Source of the DNA: Cranoglanis bouderius
Lineage: Eukaryota > Chordata > Actinopteri > Siluriformes > Cranoglanididae
Assembly (NCBI GenBank): GCA_023630585.1
Contig: CM042540.1
Coordinates: 21,010,574-21,074,573, forward strand
Direction: 5' to 3'
Length of the DNA stretch: 64,000 nucleotides
The position numbers were made by a program, and so were the translations under genes. The notes beneath the pieces are model-generated. The model was not told the origin of the DNA. It was given only the letters and a program-made list of their open reading frames with translations, and did not search any database. This document shows positions 34,340-46,222 of the stretch, piece by piece (the first letter of the stretch is position 1; each line of letters opens with the position of its first letter).

Positions 34340-36308
34340 TCACACTGCTTCTTCATCCTCACTTGAGGAGCTGGAAATAGTCTTCGCATCGATGGTGGTC
34401 TCAGAATTATGGGGCGCTTTCAAACTCACAGAATCAGAGTCCGTATCATTCTGAGGTTGGTCCGGAATCCAGTCTGGCTTGGGAGGCCAGTCTGGATAAG
34501 GATCATAGGGATCTCTTACCAGTCCATCATGTTTTCTCACACCATTGTCCATAGTTACTCTTTTCACAAGAGACATCAGTTTGACAGTAGCGTTAATCAA
34601 ACAAAGCAAAACAATAGTCCTCCAATAATGATTACTGCACCCAACATTATTCCCATTTTTGAGAGCCAGGCTCCCCACTTTCCAAAGTTAGATTCAAACC
34701 AATCCCAAGAATGCATGTCTCTTCCTGCATTCTCAGTCACCTCTTGGCGTAGCTTTTTCAATTTGTTCATAGCCTTAGTGAATGTTCCATTAGGTGCAGT
34801 ATTATTAGGAATGAAGGTGCAGCACTGGTCTCCAAACATCACAGACACCTCCCTTTTCTGTTGATAGCCAGTCTAGAGCTTGTCGGTTTTGCCATGTCAT
34901 TTTACTCGTTGCACTCAACTGCTCACCCAAGGCTGACAGGGCATCGTCTGTATAGTTAATAAATCTCTGCTGGTTGTAGTGAATATAGGTGATCCACTCT
35001 GTGTTCTTGTTGGGAGTTATCCAGATTAATATAGACTCAAACCCTGATTTTACTTCATCTCTAGCCTTAAACTCATTGGGTATACCCCTTGGTTGTCCTA
35101 TAGAATCTATAGTCACTTGGGGGTCTGGTGTATAAGCCCTCTTCACTCTACGTGATTTTTGTTCAGCAGTTTTCTTAGGGTCCCAGTGCATCATAGTTAT
35201 CTCCTGAATCAGTCGTACCCTAGTGCATATGCCTGTCCGTTTTTTAGGCAAGGTGGCCCTCAAACGCCTACCTCCACACAACCAAAAATAATCTGCTACT
35301 GCTGCTGTCTGTTCCTCATATGGGAATATCAGCGGAAATGTTAGTCTGACATGTGCAGTTAGGCATAGTAATTACTGTAACGTTCCCTGTCACTGTTGCT
35401 GTGGCATGATATACAGTTTTGCGTAAATAACCCTCCTGATTGAAAGTGTTTTTATCTAAATGCCAAGTCACTACACAATTACCTTGGAATTCTCCCATAT
35501 TATACTTGCCACTAGATTTGTTAAAGCATTCATGCTCAAGTGTGCGATCAATCTCATACACTACAGGGTTTTCTCTTTTTCTAGTGTCAATACGAATATC
35601 CAGACGCTGACATTCTCTACCCCATCCCATTGAGTTATAGTATTTGTGAAATTCTGGACAACCTAAGAAGGACAAGCATTCAGCAGGGCAATAGGGTTTA
35701 TCCCTTACTTTTATGCTCCAATTTTGTGCATTAAACTCGGCACATTGTCTATAGTCATATTGGTTGGGCACTACTATGAGTCTCTTAAGGGGCGACGGTG
35801 AACATAACAGACAATTGTTTATTCTTGATTTCTTCGCTGTGTACTCCGCCCACTTATACCAACCATTGTCATGTGCCATCCTCAACAATTTATCATTACC
35901 ATTAGGAGCCAACATTATATCATTAGGGTCTGAGGTCAATGTCTCTTTTTCCGTTGCGTTTCGTCTGAGTTCACTGAGTACTTTGTTAGACATCATCACA
36001 GTTTGCTGAAACCCATACGATACCTCTTCTCCTGAGACTTTTCCTGTTGGCTTCCTACTCACATGGGTGTTAGTCTGTGAACCAGTCAAAGTCTGGAGAC
36101 CATTCAAGGTCTGCAAAGTTGATTGTTGGGAATCCCGGTTGGAGAGTGGTGGAAGGGCCTTCATCTCTGGAAGGAGATGCAAGAAGCTGAGCAATACCAA
36201 GTTCAGTAAGAAGGTCTGACTCACCCTCTTGTTCATCTGGAGTAGGTGGCGAGTCCTCCTCTCCTCCTTCGACAGGCTCGGAATCAGGTGCATCAGCCGG
36301 AGCGTCAT
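34340..36308 (-). pseudogene. Retroviral env (SU and TM), frameshifted
   Basis: The surface part (35316-36308) has a hydrophobic leader (TFLLNLVLLSFLHLLP) and many Cys and N-glycosylation sites. It is separated by a stop from the second part (34805-35281), which contains a furin-type site (RVKR) followed by the TM start. Near 34850-34870 the frame shifts exactly at the CX6CC disulphide region. TM continues at 34597-34848 with a membrane span (IMLGAVIIIGGLLFCF). The cytoplasmic tail lies in a further frame (34340-34678). A gamma-type covalent SU-TM glycoprotein is inferred. At least three breaks make it non-functional. Confidence 0.88.
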
Positions 36309-36479
36309 CTCTCAGATTCTGCTGGAGCAGGTTCTACTGTGTCGTCGTCTCTTCCATGTTCTGTTCCTTCTTCCTGTCTTTCGCGACTTGGGCCCGCCTC
36401 CGGCTCTCTCTCTCCTTCTCTTACCTCTTCCTGACTCTCCTCTGATGTATCAGTTGCTGGATCCCCCTCTTCTTCAGCA

Positions 36480-38326
36480 ACCTGCTTGTCTCGTCTCGTA
36501 GGCCTTAGTCTAGGCACTCTAGTACAGTGATTCAAATGATACTAAGCAGTCCTACCTTCCACTTGTACTGCTGTTGGGGTGGCTGCTACCATTTTGTATG
36601 GTCCTTCCCGTTGGGGTTTGTTCCACTTCCTCCTGAACACTCTCAGGTACACCTGATCTCAAGGAACCACTGCACAGGGCGTTTCTTCTTCTACTCTTGG
36701 TCCCTTGTTCTGTTCCTGTGAATAGATAGCTTCATGTATAGCAGTTAGTTGTCGCATGTATGCTCTCAGTTCCATTTGTAATTGTTCTAAGGATGGTCCC
36801 TCGTAGGGACCTCTCAGGTATGGCACTGGCATGGGTCGGCCCATAAGCATTTCATGTGGTGTCAAGTTAGTGATTCTGTTGGTTTGCATGCGATAGCTCA
36901 TCAGGGCAAGGGGCAATGCATCCACCCAGTTAAGTTTAGTGTCTGCACAGATTTTGTTGAGCTTAGCCTTAAGCGTACCATTCACTCTTTCCACCATTCC
37001 TTGCGACTGGGGATGATAGACACAGCCCAACCTCTGTTTTATTCTTAACTGCTGCAAGACTGTTTTCACTGTTCTTTGAACAAAGACTGATCCATTATCA
37101 GAGCTTAACTGTGATGGTATGCCAAATCTAGGTATTACTTCCCTAGTCAAAAATTTGATCACCGTTCCCGCAGCCTGGTCTTTTGATGGTATTGCTTCAA
37201 CCCATCTACTAAATCTGTCAATTATTACCAACATGTACGTCTTTCCCCCCACACTTCTTACAGTGTCTACATAATCTATTACCAGGTGTTTGAAAGGTCC
37301 TTCTGGTACTGGTATATGTCCTATTGGTGCTGATGTCCCTTTCCTGACATTATTTTGAGCACACACTTCACACTCAGACAGGAAATTATCTACCATTGCT
37401 TGCAGATATGGGGACCAGTATCCCTGCTGTTTTATTTTTCTTATCACTTCTCCTCGTGCACAATGATCAAAACCATGCACATCAGAAATTAGTATTGTGA
37501 GTAGTGCTGTGGGTGCAATTATGTGTCCCTCATGAGAACGCCATATGCCATTAACATCTCTAGTTGTACCTCTCTGTTGCCATACAGAAAATTCATAAGC
37601 ATTTGCCTGGTGTTGTATTCGGACTATGTCATCTAAGTTAGGTTCAGGCTGAATAAGAACCATTGGAGCTATTGCTGCGCCTTGACATCCTGAAGCTTTC
37701 TTTGCTTCTAAATCTGCAGCATTATTCCCTTTGATAATGTAGTCATTGCCTTTTTTGTGTGCCTGACATTTAATGATTGCTACACGTTTGGGATGCATCA
37801 TGGCAGAAATCAATTGAACTATTTGTTCAGCATGTTGGATGGGTGTTCCATCACTCTTTTTGAAACCTCTTTGTTTCCAAACAGCTCCAAACAGATGACA
37901 CATACCATGGGCATAAGCAGAGACAGTGTATATGTTAGCTATTTGATCTTTGGCTAACTGACATGCTGTGGTAAGTGCTTTTAATTCAGCTAATTGAGCA
38001 GAACATGGCTGTGCACAATGTTGTGAAGTTACAGTCACAAATTTGTCTTTTTGTTTCTTTACTACGGAATACCCTGCATGATTACCTATATGATCTTTGA
38101 AGCATGAACCATCTACAAAGTAGTCAACATCTGCATCCGGAATAGGTGTGGACTCTAAATCTAGTCGGAGCCGTGTAAATGCCAATGAATTTGCTACACA
38201 GTCATAAGGCTGTCCCTCATATTCTAATGGAATCATATGCACTGGGTTAATGGTAGCACAACGTCTGATGGTAATGTCAGGATAGGTTAGAATTGATGCA
38301 TAAGCCAAACACCTAGCCTGCGTCAA
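36480..38326 (-). pseudogene. Retroviral RNase H and integrase
   Basis: RNase H at the start of this frame has YFVDGSCF with the first Asp, QLAELKALT with the Glu, and GNNAADLEAK with the last Asp. The third acidic residue is lost: the usual Y-T-D-S reads YTVS. Integrase follows with a zinc-binding segment (DVHGFDHCARG, CEVCAQNN) and DDE residues in HLVIDYVD, LSSDNGS and QGMVERVNGTL. The frame stops at 36659. The C-terminal integrase domain (VFRRKWNKPQREGPYKMVAA) continues past that TGA and a TAG near 36548. A Glu/Ser-rich tail overlaps the start of env. Confidence 0.92.
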
Positions 38327-38338
38327 AGCAAATCTCCC

Positions 38339-39144
38339 TCAGTCTAACAGCTCTACTACCTTGTGATGGGTGTAAATGATTACTGGATACCCCATAGTTA
38401 GTGTAGACGCTTTCTCATATGCATAGTACAGGGCAGCAAGACCCTGCTGATAACACAGAGGGTAGCCTTGTGCTACACTGTCAAGTTTAGTGCTATAATA
38501 CGCTATGGGCTGTTTTTTCCTACCACTGCAGGTGTCTTGCATTAACACTGCAGATGCATAGCCAACTGTTCTATTGGCTACGTACAGATGGAACACTTGA
38601 TGGAGTAATCTGGGGCTGCCAAAGCTGGTGCAACCTGAAGTTCTTTCTTTATTGATTCAAAAGCTGCTAAGGCTTCATTAATCCACATTAATGGTGCCCT
38701 TCTATTTTGGTGTCCTGCCTGTTGCATTAATGCTCTCAATGGAGCAGTTTTTATAACGTAGTCTTCTATCCAGTCAGAGCTAAATCCAGTCATCCCTAAA
38801 AATGTCATCATTTGTCCTACAGTCTGTGGTAATGGTGCTTTGCTTATACCTTCCAATTGGGCTGGTGCTATGGCCTTAGTTTTGTGTGCAATTAGTCCTA
38901 AGTATTCAACCTGTGTTTGACAGTATTGTAACTTAGTTTTTGAGGCTTTATGTCCTCCTTGGGCTAATTTGGTGAGCACCTTAATAGAATCTCTATGACA
39001 TTGTTCAAGTGATGATGAACAAATCAAAATGTCATCGACATACTCAAGCAATGTGCTTTCCAACATTAATTCTTCCAGATCAGACCTAAGAACTTGATTG
39101 AACACATGTGGCGAATGTTTGAAACCTTGTGGCATCCTAGTGTA
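38339..39144 (-). pseudogene. Retroviral reverse transcriptase, C-terminal two thirds
   Basis: The frame begins at RMPQGFKHSPHVFNQVL, includes catalytic LLEYVDDILIC, then thumb-region blocks (KLQYCQTQVEYLGL, MMTFLGMTGF). A frameshift near 38590 leads to the connection region (GYASAVLMQDTCSGRKKQPI, then YYSTKLDSVAQGYP). A stop separates it from RNase H at 38326. Everything upstream of the YTRMPQGF block was removed at the junction with the Tc1 fragment. Confidence 0.92.
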
Positions 39145-39565
39145 CAGCCGTGGCCAAAAGTTTTGAGAATGACACAAATATTAATTTTTACAAAGTCTGC
39201 TGCCTCAGTTTTTAGGATGGCAATTTGCATATACTCCAGAATGTTATGAAGAGTGATCAGATGAATTGCAATTAATTTCAAAGTCCCTCTTTGCCATGAA
39301 AATGAAATTAATCCCAAAAAAACATGTCCACTGCATTTCAGCCCTTCCACAAAAGGACCAGCTGACATCATGTCAGTGATTCTCTCATTAACACAGGTGA
39401 GAGTGTTAACGAGGACAAGGCTGGAGATCACTCTGTCATGCTGATTGAGTTAGAATAACAGACTGGAAGCTTTAAAAGGAGGGTGGTGCTTGAAATTATT
39501 GTTCTTCCTCTGTTAACTATGGTTACCTGCAAGGAAACATGTGCAGCCATCATTGCTTTGAAAAA
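39145..39565 (+). mobile_element. Truncated Tc1-like element F, 5' end only
   Basis: It starts CAGCCGTGGCCAAAAGTTTT, a Tc1-type end preceded by TA (39143-39144). The 5' untranslated region and an ATG at 39519 (MVTCKETCAAIIAL) follow, which is the usual transposase start of that family. After about 15 codons the similarity stops. It replaced the 5' half of the retrovirus. Confidence 0.8.
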
Positions 39566-39607
39566 TTCATGTTTTCTTCCTCTGTTGCATTTCATATTTC
39601 TTTTCAG

Positions 39608-39950
39608 TCACTACTTTTCCCTACATTGCTCAAGCTCTCTACAAGTAAGTATAAATTAATTTTATTGTTTTCAATTAACTTGGTATTTTTAAAAATCTTT
39701 TTTCTTCATTAACAGGTCTGCACAGAGAGCCCAGGACTGAAAGACCAGTGTAACATTATCCCTCATCCCTCAATATTCATCCCTTTATACTCTACCCCTC
39801 AGTACTTAATCCGATCCCCATCACTCTATTCCTTTTAATAGCCTAAAGATCCTATATAGATGACCGCTGTAAATAGAATTGTTTGTAAATAGTTGTTACA
39901 TAGTGCTTATATAGTTTACTTTAATAAAGGTTTTCATTTGCTCCTATTGC
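39608..39950 (+). other. Spliced 3'-end-like structure with polyadenylation signal
   Basis: A polypyrimidine tract and CAG precede 39608. A 37-nt candidate exon ends at a GTAAGTAT donor (39645). A second acceptor (TTTTTTCTTCATTAACAG) opens a candidate terminal exon at 39716. AATAAA lies at 39923-39928 followed by a T/G-rich stretch. The reading frame stays open across the candidate splice for about 25 codons and then stops. No protein family is recognised. It may be the tail of a transcript or a chance arrangement. Confidence 0.35.
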
Positions 39951-39959
39951 AGTCTAATT

Positions 39960-41498
39960 GTGATTATTTTTAATCATCAATATATGTAATAATCCTTTAA
40001 AAAGCAACACAACACAAAGTGAATTTTTCACTCATACAAATCCTTTTAAAAGAATTTCTGAAACTGTGGAAAATGACAAATAACAAAATTTGGATATTTA
40101 TAGCCTTGGAAAATTTGTTGATTGCCCCAAACTGTAGTAAATCATTAACATTTGGAGAATTGCACGTACACATTTAGGTGTCCATAGCAAATTTGTAAAT
40201 ATACAAATAAAAAAAAAATTATAAATAATTTTCAGATTATAGTCAGAAAATCTCATTGTTGAGGACCAAAATTCTGGGAGATTTCACCATATTACACGGG
40301 AAATTACACCAGTGTAGTACATCATTCATATTAGGCCATCACTCTGAACTCTAGGTCATGTTTTAAGAAGAAATATTTTTGAATCAGCAGAAATATTTTT
40401 ATGGTGTTTTCCAAAACTGTGCTTTCTGCAAAAATGAAAATAAATAAACAAAGTAAAAAATCCTGGTCACAAAAATGCCAGTTAGATGTTTAAAATTTAT
40501 AGGCATACATATTGTCTTTCAGTGATTACAAAACACAATTTTAGTGAAACACTAAAGTGGCTTTAAAATAGAAAGCAAATCTCAGTGTCCATCACTATAG
40601 ACTAAAACACATATTGAGACTAAAAAGTCTGCATGGAGCAGCTTCATACAATCATAATCCCTATATCTTCCTCCAAGTGGATTTACTATATATTGTGCAT
40701 GCGTATGGTTTCTACTCTATGGGTCAATATCTTACAATTATAGATAAGTCCTAAAATGTCTGCAGATTCAGATTTGTGTGTGTGTTCGACTTTGTCCCCA
40801 TTATTAACCAAAATAATACTTGTCCCCAAAGTGAAATAAAATTTTCAGGTGTTTAAATAATGGTTTTATCAAAAATCCTGATTAATAGTGTTTACCTATG
40901 GCTTTCAAATAACACAGATCACTGTTTATTTTTTCTGTAACCCCTCTGGAAAGCAGTGTCCCCAAAAGTAGTAGATACAGTATGTCGCCATTTTCCTTCT
41001 ATGTGGGTATGCGTGTGTAAGGAAGGAAAGAAGATGGCTGATGAGGAAAAGAATGTACAATGATCTCTTTCTGTGTAGTTTCTATGTATGTGTCCATAAA
41101 CAAAACATTTATGCTAATATTTAAACACAATTTTGGCTTTTTTGAAAAACAATTGCTATCCCCCATGGCAGACCCACATTAAGTAAACTGGAAGCCAATT
41201 ACTGCTGTTTGTTTTTGTATGTATTTTTGTATGTAAATCTAATCAAACTATTAGATTATAACAATCTATCTATGGCATACATGTAAAAAATGTTTTTACA
41301 CAACAGAGCCATCAGATGCACACTCATCTGTGTATCAGTAGTCAAACAGCACTGATAACAATAGCTGGTGTATTGTACCTCATATGTGTGTTTGTCAGGA
41401 GAAGGATGTCTTCCTGAGTGAGATGGATGTCATTAGGTAGACCTTTGAAGACATGCAGGAGCAGAACATTTGTTTGATGCAGCATCTCTGCAGAAAGG
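39960..41498. other. No gene recognised; possible degraded coding patch near 41400
   Basis: AT-rich sequence. At 41395-41490 the + strand reads as a possible coiled-coil patch (TFEDMQEQNICLMQHL) with a stop just before it. It cannot be assigned. Confidence 0.35.
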
Positions 41499-43300
41499 TG
41501 TCATGGTCTGGGCCGAGCTCCTCGTGTTTTCCCTGTCGTCCCCTTCCCCACGCTTCCAGTGCTTTCTCTCTCTGTGTGTGTGTGGGGTTCCTGGGCGTGG
41601 TGCTCCATGGTCGAATCAGTGGTCTCACCTGCTCCTCATTACTCACCTCATCTGCAGAGTATTTAAACCCCGGTCTTCGCAACCACTCTTCATCAGATAG
41701 TTCCGGCTCTCAGTGCGGTAACTTCTGACTCTGCTCACATTTTGTTTACTAACAGTATTTCGTGTTGTTTCCCATGTGGTATTTCCCTGTGGTCACCCTG
41801 CTTTGTCTCTCCGTGTTCCAGGCCCACGTCTCAAGTCTCCTATTGCCTGCTCCCAGTTCACTTCCTGCTACGCCCAGTCCCGCCTCGCCTTCCCCTGTGG
41901 GTCTCCAGACCAGAGTTCCTGCCCTGGCCTAGACAACACTCAAGCCCGCTCACCCCATCCAGGGTAAGGAGTCCAGCAAACGCCTGCTCTCCCTCCGCCA
42001 GGGACCCCATAGCGTGGCCGAGTACTCGGTGGAGTTCCAGGTTCTGGCTGCCGAGTCCGGGTGGAACCAGGAGGCCCTCCAGGGGGTGTTCCTAAATGGC
42101 CTCAGCGAGAAATTAAAGGACACACTCAACACAAGAGGTGAACCCGTCTCTCTCGATTTCTCTCACCATCCGCGATCCGGAGAGCTCAGCGCACCCAACC
42201 TGACCCTGGCAATGGACCCCCGGGCTGCTTATTCGTCCCTGATACTGTGCGTTCCCAGGTCCTCCAGTGGGTTCACTGTTCCTGGTTTGTCTGTCACCCC
42301 GGTTCCCGTTGAACCCTGGGCCTATTAAAACAACACTTCTGGTGGCCAACCATGGACGCTGATAGCCGAGCCTTCATTGCAGCCTGTACAGTCTGTGCCC
42401 ATAGCAAGCCCCTACACCGACCTCCGGCCGGGTTACTCCAACCTCTCCCTGTTCCCAGTCGCCCTTGGTCCCACATAGCACTAGATTTTGTCACCAGTCT
42501 GCCCCCATCTCAAGGCCAAACCGTGATCCTGACCATTATAGTTCTCCAAAGCGGTCAATTTTGTGGCCCTCCCTAAACTCCCTATGGCCCGTGAAACTGC
42601 CGACCTCCTGGTTAACCACGTTTTCCAATTGCACGGCATCCCCAAGGATATTGTCTCAGACCACGGACCTCAGTTCATCTGACATGTCTGGACAGCCTTT
42701 TGTGAAGCCCTGGGAGCCATGGCCAGCTTATCCTCAGGGTTCCACCCCCAAACCAATGGCCAGGCTGAGCGGGCTAACCAGGAACTGGAAGCTACCCTGC
42801 GATGCGTAACCACTAACAACCCCACCACCTGGAGCTCCCAACTGTCGTGGGTGGAATACACCCACAACTCCCTCACCAGCACCGCCACCGGCCTATCCCC
42901 CTTCAAGCGCTCCCTGGGCTACCAGCCCCTGCTATTTCCAGCCCAGGAGGATGACATTGCCGTCCCCTCCGTACAAGCCCATCTCCGCCACTGCCGCAAG
43001 GTATGGAGAGAAGCCCGCTCAGCCCTACTCCGCTCCTCTGAGCGCAACCGTCGCCTGGCTGACCACCACCGGGTCCCAGCACCCAAGTACCAACCAGGCC
43101 AAAAGGTGTGGCTGGCAGCCAAGGACATCCTGCTCAAGACAGAGGCCAAGAAACTCTCCCCCCGCTACATCGGACCATTCACCATCGAGAGCATTATCAA
43201 CCCCGCCGCAGTAAAATTGAAACTCCCCAAATCCCTGTGCATACATCCCACTTTCCATGTCTCCCAGCTCAAACCGGTACACGTCAGCCCTCTATGCCAA
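41499..43300 (+). mobile_element. Collapsed Ty3/gypsy chromovirus
   Basis: It begins TGTCATGGTCTGGGCCGAGC, an LTR-like start. A short gag piece follows at about 42000-42140 (AEYSVEFQVLAAESGWNQEAL). From about 42350 to 43290 there is an integrase. Protease, RT and RNase H are missing, so an internal deletion of several kilobases joined gag to integrase. The sequence is strikingly GC-rich compared with its AT-rich flanks. No 3' LTR was found. Confidence 0.82.
42352..43290 (+). pseudogene. Chromovirus integrase, frameshifted
   Basis: The first piece has the CTVCAHSKPLHRPPAGLLQP block with the CxxC half of the zinc-binding motif. It also has HIALDFVTSLPPSQG with the first catalytic Asp. After a frame change near 42560 the second Asp is in DIVSDHGPQF, followed by a TGA near 42680. 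Then come FHPQTNGQAERANQELE with the Glu and a C-terminal region (YQPGQKVWLAAKDIL, RYIGPFTIESI, HPTFHVSQLKPV). The frame then enters unrelated sequence. Confidence 0.9.
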
Positions 43301-43429
43301 CATCATGCTCATGTCAGTGCATCAAATCTAAGTAGGTCTACTGTACAAGCTCCTGAAAGAAGAGAGAGAAGAACTGGCCGACCAGCTGCTCACACTAAAA
43401 ACACAGGTGGATGAGCCTGGAGAGTACTG

Positions 43430-44480
43430 GAGATCCAACTTACAGTGCAATCTCCCATCCAGGAAAACATTTAAAGGGGATGGAGGAAACTAACTACAAA
43501 GAGGAAAACGAGAAGGTAAAAGAAGAGGTGCAGAAAGCTATAGAAGTGAGTCTCACCTCTGTCTTGTGAACACCCATACACTTGGGCACATACCTGGCAG
43601 TCACATGCGGTTTCATTAATGAAACACTTGAGCTGTCAACTGTGTTACTGAGAGTGGGAAAATTCCTGAAGACTCATGCTGTAAGACAGCTCAGATGTAA
43701 AGCATGATACCTTGTCACTGATACTTCTGTTAACATGCATGCAAATGGACACAACTTAAAAATGAGACCTACAACCTGCACGGCACATGCCATGAATTTG
43801 ATTGGAAATAATGATGCTGAATACTGAATCTAAAGCTTACATATTTCAGGTCCAGCACAACTGCAAAAGAGAGGCTTTTACAACTGATACAGGAGGTGGA
43901 CACCCATTGGAACAGTATGTATACCACACTGTAGCTGCTTTTTAAGCAAAGAGATCTAATTTTTGCCACATTGGACACTCTGAGGACAGCCCTCACACGT
44001 TTGACCTCTGAAGGGTATCTACTGTACCAAATAGTGTAAATGTAAATCTAAATCACAAGATCAGTGAATGCCTGGGAGTGTTGTCTCATTTTAATGACAC
44101 AACTACAGAACTGCCTGAGGAGAAGAGAGTATCAGGGGCAAAAGTAATTCCCCTCATCCGTTTGCTAAGACACACTATAAACATCAATGAATGACAAGCT
44201 AATAAAAGACATTGTAGCTGTGTAGCAACCTCTCAAGCTTGGTTACTGAGAGGACATCTTCCTATGAGACAATCTTGACCCTGGCCACTCTGTTTGAACC
44301 AAGGTGGGCTTTTGAAGCCAATCTAATAAGCAAACTCCTGTTAAACACATAATAGCAAAATGTGCTGCAATTACAAGCTCATTGGAAGCACAAAACACTC
44401 CATATAATTCTACGTCCATCTCCCAGTCGCAGCCTGAGATGCCAAGAACCTCAGCTGGTCCTGCAACTCACTCGAGTACC
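43430..44480 (+). pseudogene. ZBED-type hAT transposase relic
   Basis: Translation in shifting frames recovers the hAT order. NLPSRKTF and a Lys/Glu-rich segment (43460-43545) come first, then VSLTSVL with THLGTYLAVTCGFINETLEL-type sequence. YLVTDTSVNM and CTAHAMNL, DVDTHWNSMYTTL, KVIPLIRLLRHTI and a C-terminal LATLFEPRW near 44290 follow. Stops are frequent throughout. These blocks match the RNase-H-like hAT domain of ZBED proteins. The copy is far too degraded to function. Confidence 0.8.
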
Positions 44481-44699
44481 ATTCAGATTATTTGTGTGAT
44501 CATTTTGTTTTTGATTTATATTTTATTAAAGTTTACTTTGACATGCGAAATGCTTTTCTGGCAGATCACATGGATGTCAACATGGGATCCACTCTTGTTC
44601 TGGTCAAAGGAGAAGGCTGTTTGTGCCCACCTGTATAAACGTGCACTGGAGTTTTTATGCACTCTCAGTACTGTGTGAATGAGTAATTTTAAAGGCCAA

Positions 44700-44719
44700 A
44701 TAATAATAATAACAATAAC

Positions 44720-44770
<51 letters not shown>

Positions 44771-44803
44771 AATAAATAAATATTATTATCAACAACAACA
44801 GTA

Positions 44804-44858
<55 letters not shown>

Positions 44859-44860
44859 TA
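44700..44860. repeat. (AAT)n microsatellite
   Basis: AAT and AATA arrays. Poly-Leu and poly-Tyr ORFs on the reverse strand come from this repeat. Confidence 0.95.
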
Positions 44861-44879
44861 AAACAGATCAACATAGCCC

Positions 44880-45012
44880 TGGCACTGTGGACTCAATGCT
44901 AACCAGCCTACAACACATGTCTTTGGACTGGGGAAGGAAACGGGAGTACCCGGAGAAAACACCAAAAGCACGGGGAGAACATGCAAGCTCCGCGCACACA
45001 GGGCGAACCTTC
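44880..45012. repeat. Dispersed fish repeat fragment
   Basis: It contains ACATGTCTTTGGACTGGGGA, GGAGTACCCGGAGAAAAC and CGGGGAGAACATGCAAGCTC, a very common fish repeat wording. It is probably a different segment of the repeat at 9187. Confidence 0.6.
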
Positions 45013-45389
45013 AACCCTAGAATAAAATAAATGCAATAAAATATTGCATTAATGCCTAAGCTTAAACAATTCTCTAGAGAGAGTTGCTGCTTCTCCACAG
45101 TGGCTTTGCATACATTTACCTCTTTCAGTTGATAGCAGTTCCATTGCTCAGAATTGTAACTGATTTTTATTCATGGATACACAGTAATTCTCCATCATAA
45201 AGATAGCAAAATTAGATTACTTTCCAAAGAAGTAGACTTCAAAATTTACATTGTAAAATGGTATATAAATAGTACATAAATAAAGATGGTAAATTATAAA
45301 CAAACAGTGTGACAGGTTTGCTTTTTTGGTGTAGCATGCTTACACTAAACTGAGATATGCGGTCATGTACTCATTATAGTAATAAAGGT

Positions 45390-45680
45390 CTAGTTTTTTT
45401 TCATTTCAGTTATGAACTCATTGCTTCTCCAGATTCGCTCAATTAAGAGCTCTGTTTCTGTATAAGTGACAAAGTCATACCAAGACAAACCTGAGATGGC
45501 TAACTGACCTTGTACTTGCCAGTAATATTCATGACTGTGTAAGAGCTTAGGGCTACCATCCACTATGTTTAAATTGTTGCACTCGAGCATTTGCTTTTAT
45601 TGTGCATTTGGAAATTTATGGAAAGACAAATCCGGATGCTTTCTTTTAGAATTTGAACAAGATGGAACACTGCAGTGGCT
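45390..45680 (-). pseudogene. YqaJ-type recombinase/exonuclease fragment
   Basis: Reverse-strand sequence reads HEYYWQVQGQLAISGLSWYD and DFVTYTETELLIERI. This is the Q-x-Q-x-Q-L catalytic helix region of the YqaJ/lambda-exonuclease domain found in several fish transposons. Just upstream on the same strand is a short KHPDLSFHKFPN-like patch resembling part of a THAP domain, separated by a stop. Only a fragment remains, and neither end of a transposon is visible. Confidence 0.65.
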
Positions 45681-45789
45681 ATTACTGGTCTTTATGGTTG
45701 CCGCAATAGTTTACCCAATTATGACGACTTCCGGTCTGCAAACACGGAAGTGTGAACTGGAGGACACAATATAGCATGATACAATAACA

Positions 45790-46180
45790 AAACAGGTTAA
45801 TTTGTATTTTCATACACTTGTAACATAATAAAAGTTCTACATACACCTCTTTATCCCTTTTTTTCATTGAAACCATTTTTTGATAGGAAAGTAGTTGAGG
45901 TGTTGATGACATGAAATAAAAATATTAAATGACAATGGCAAGATGTAATAGTGGTATTTTTTGTTACATTTATGTTGCTATTGGTTTGCGAAGGTTAACA
46001 TATTAATTTAACAGCTCAGTGTTGACTTTACAATTGCAATTTCAAACCTTTTTTCAATTTAATTACTTTCTGCACTCGGCCCCAACTCGACCCCTTTTGG
46101 AGTCGGACTCGGACTCAATTGGTTAAGGACTTGGTCTCGACTCGAAAACAACAAAGGTGGACTCAGACCCAATACTATGC

Positions 46181-46222
<42 letters not shown>

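Larger units (their letters stand above)
33829..39144 (-). mobile_element. Endogenous retrovirus, 5'-truncated, antisense
   Basis: Reverse-strand order is RT, RNase H, integrase, env, then a probable 3' LTR. That is a retroviral pol-env layout without gag or a 5' LTR. The 5' side is cut at 39144, where a Tc1-like fragment begins. Every gene carries stops or frameshifts. The pol and env wording resembles gamma/epsilon-type fish retroviruses. Confidence 0.9.

Noticed and set aside
44655..44986. Poly-Leu and poly-Tyr ORFs
   Set aside because: They come from the AAT array and a dispersed repeat.
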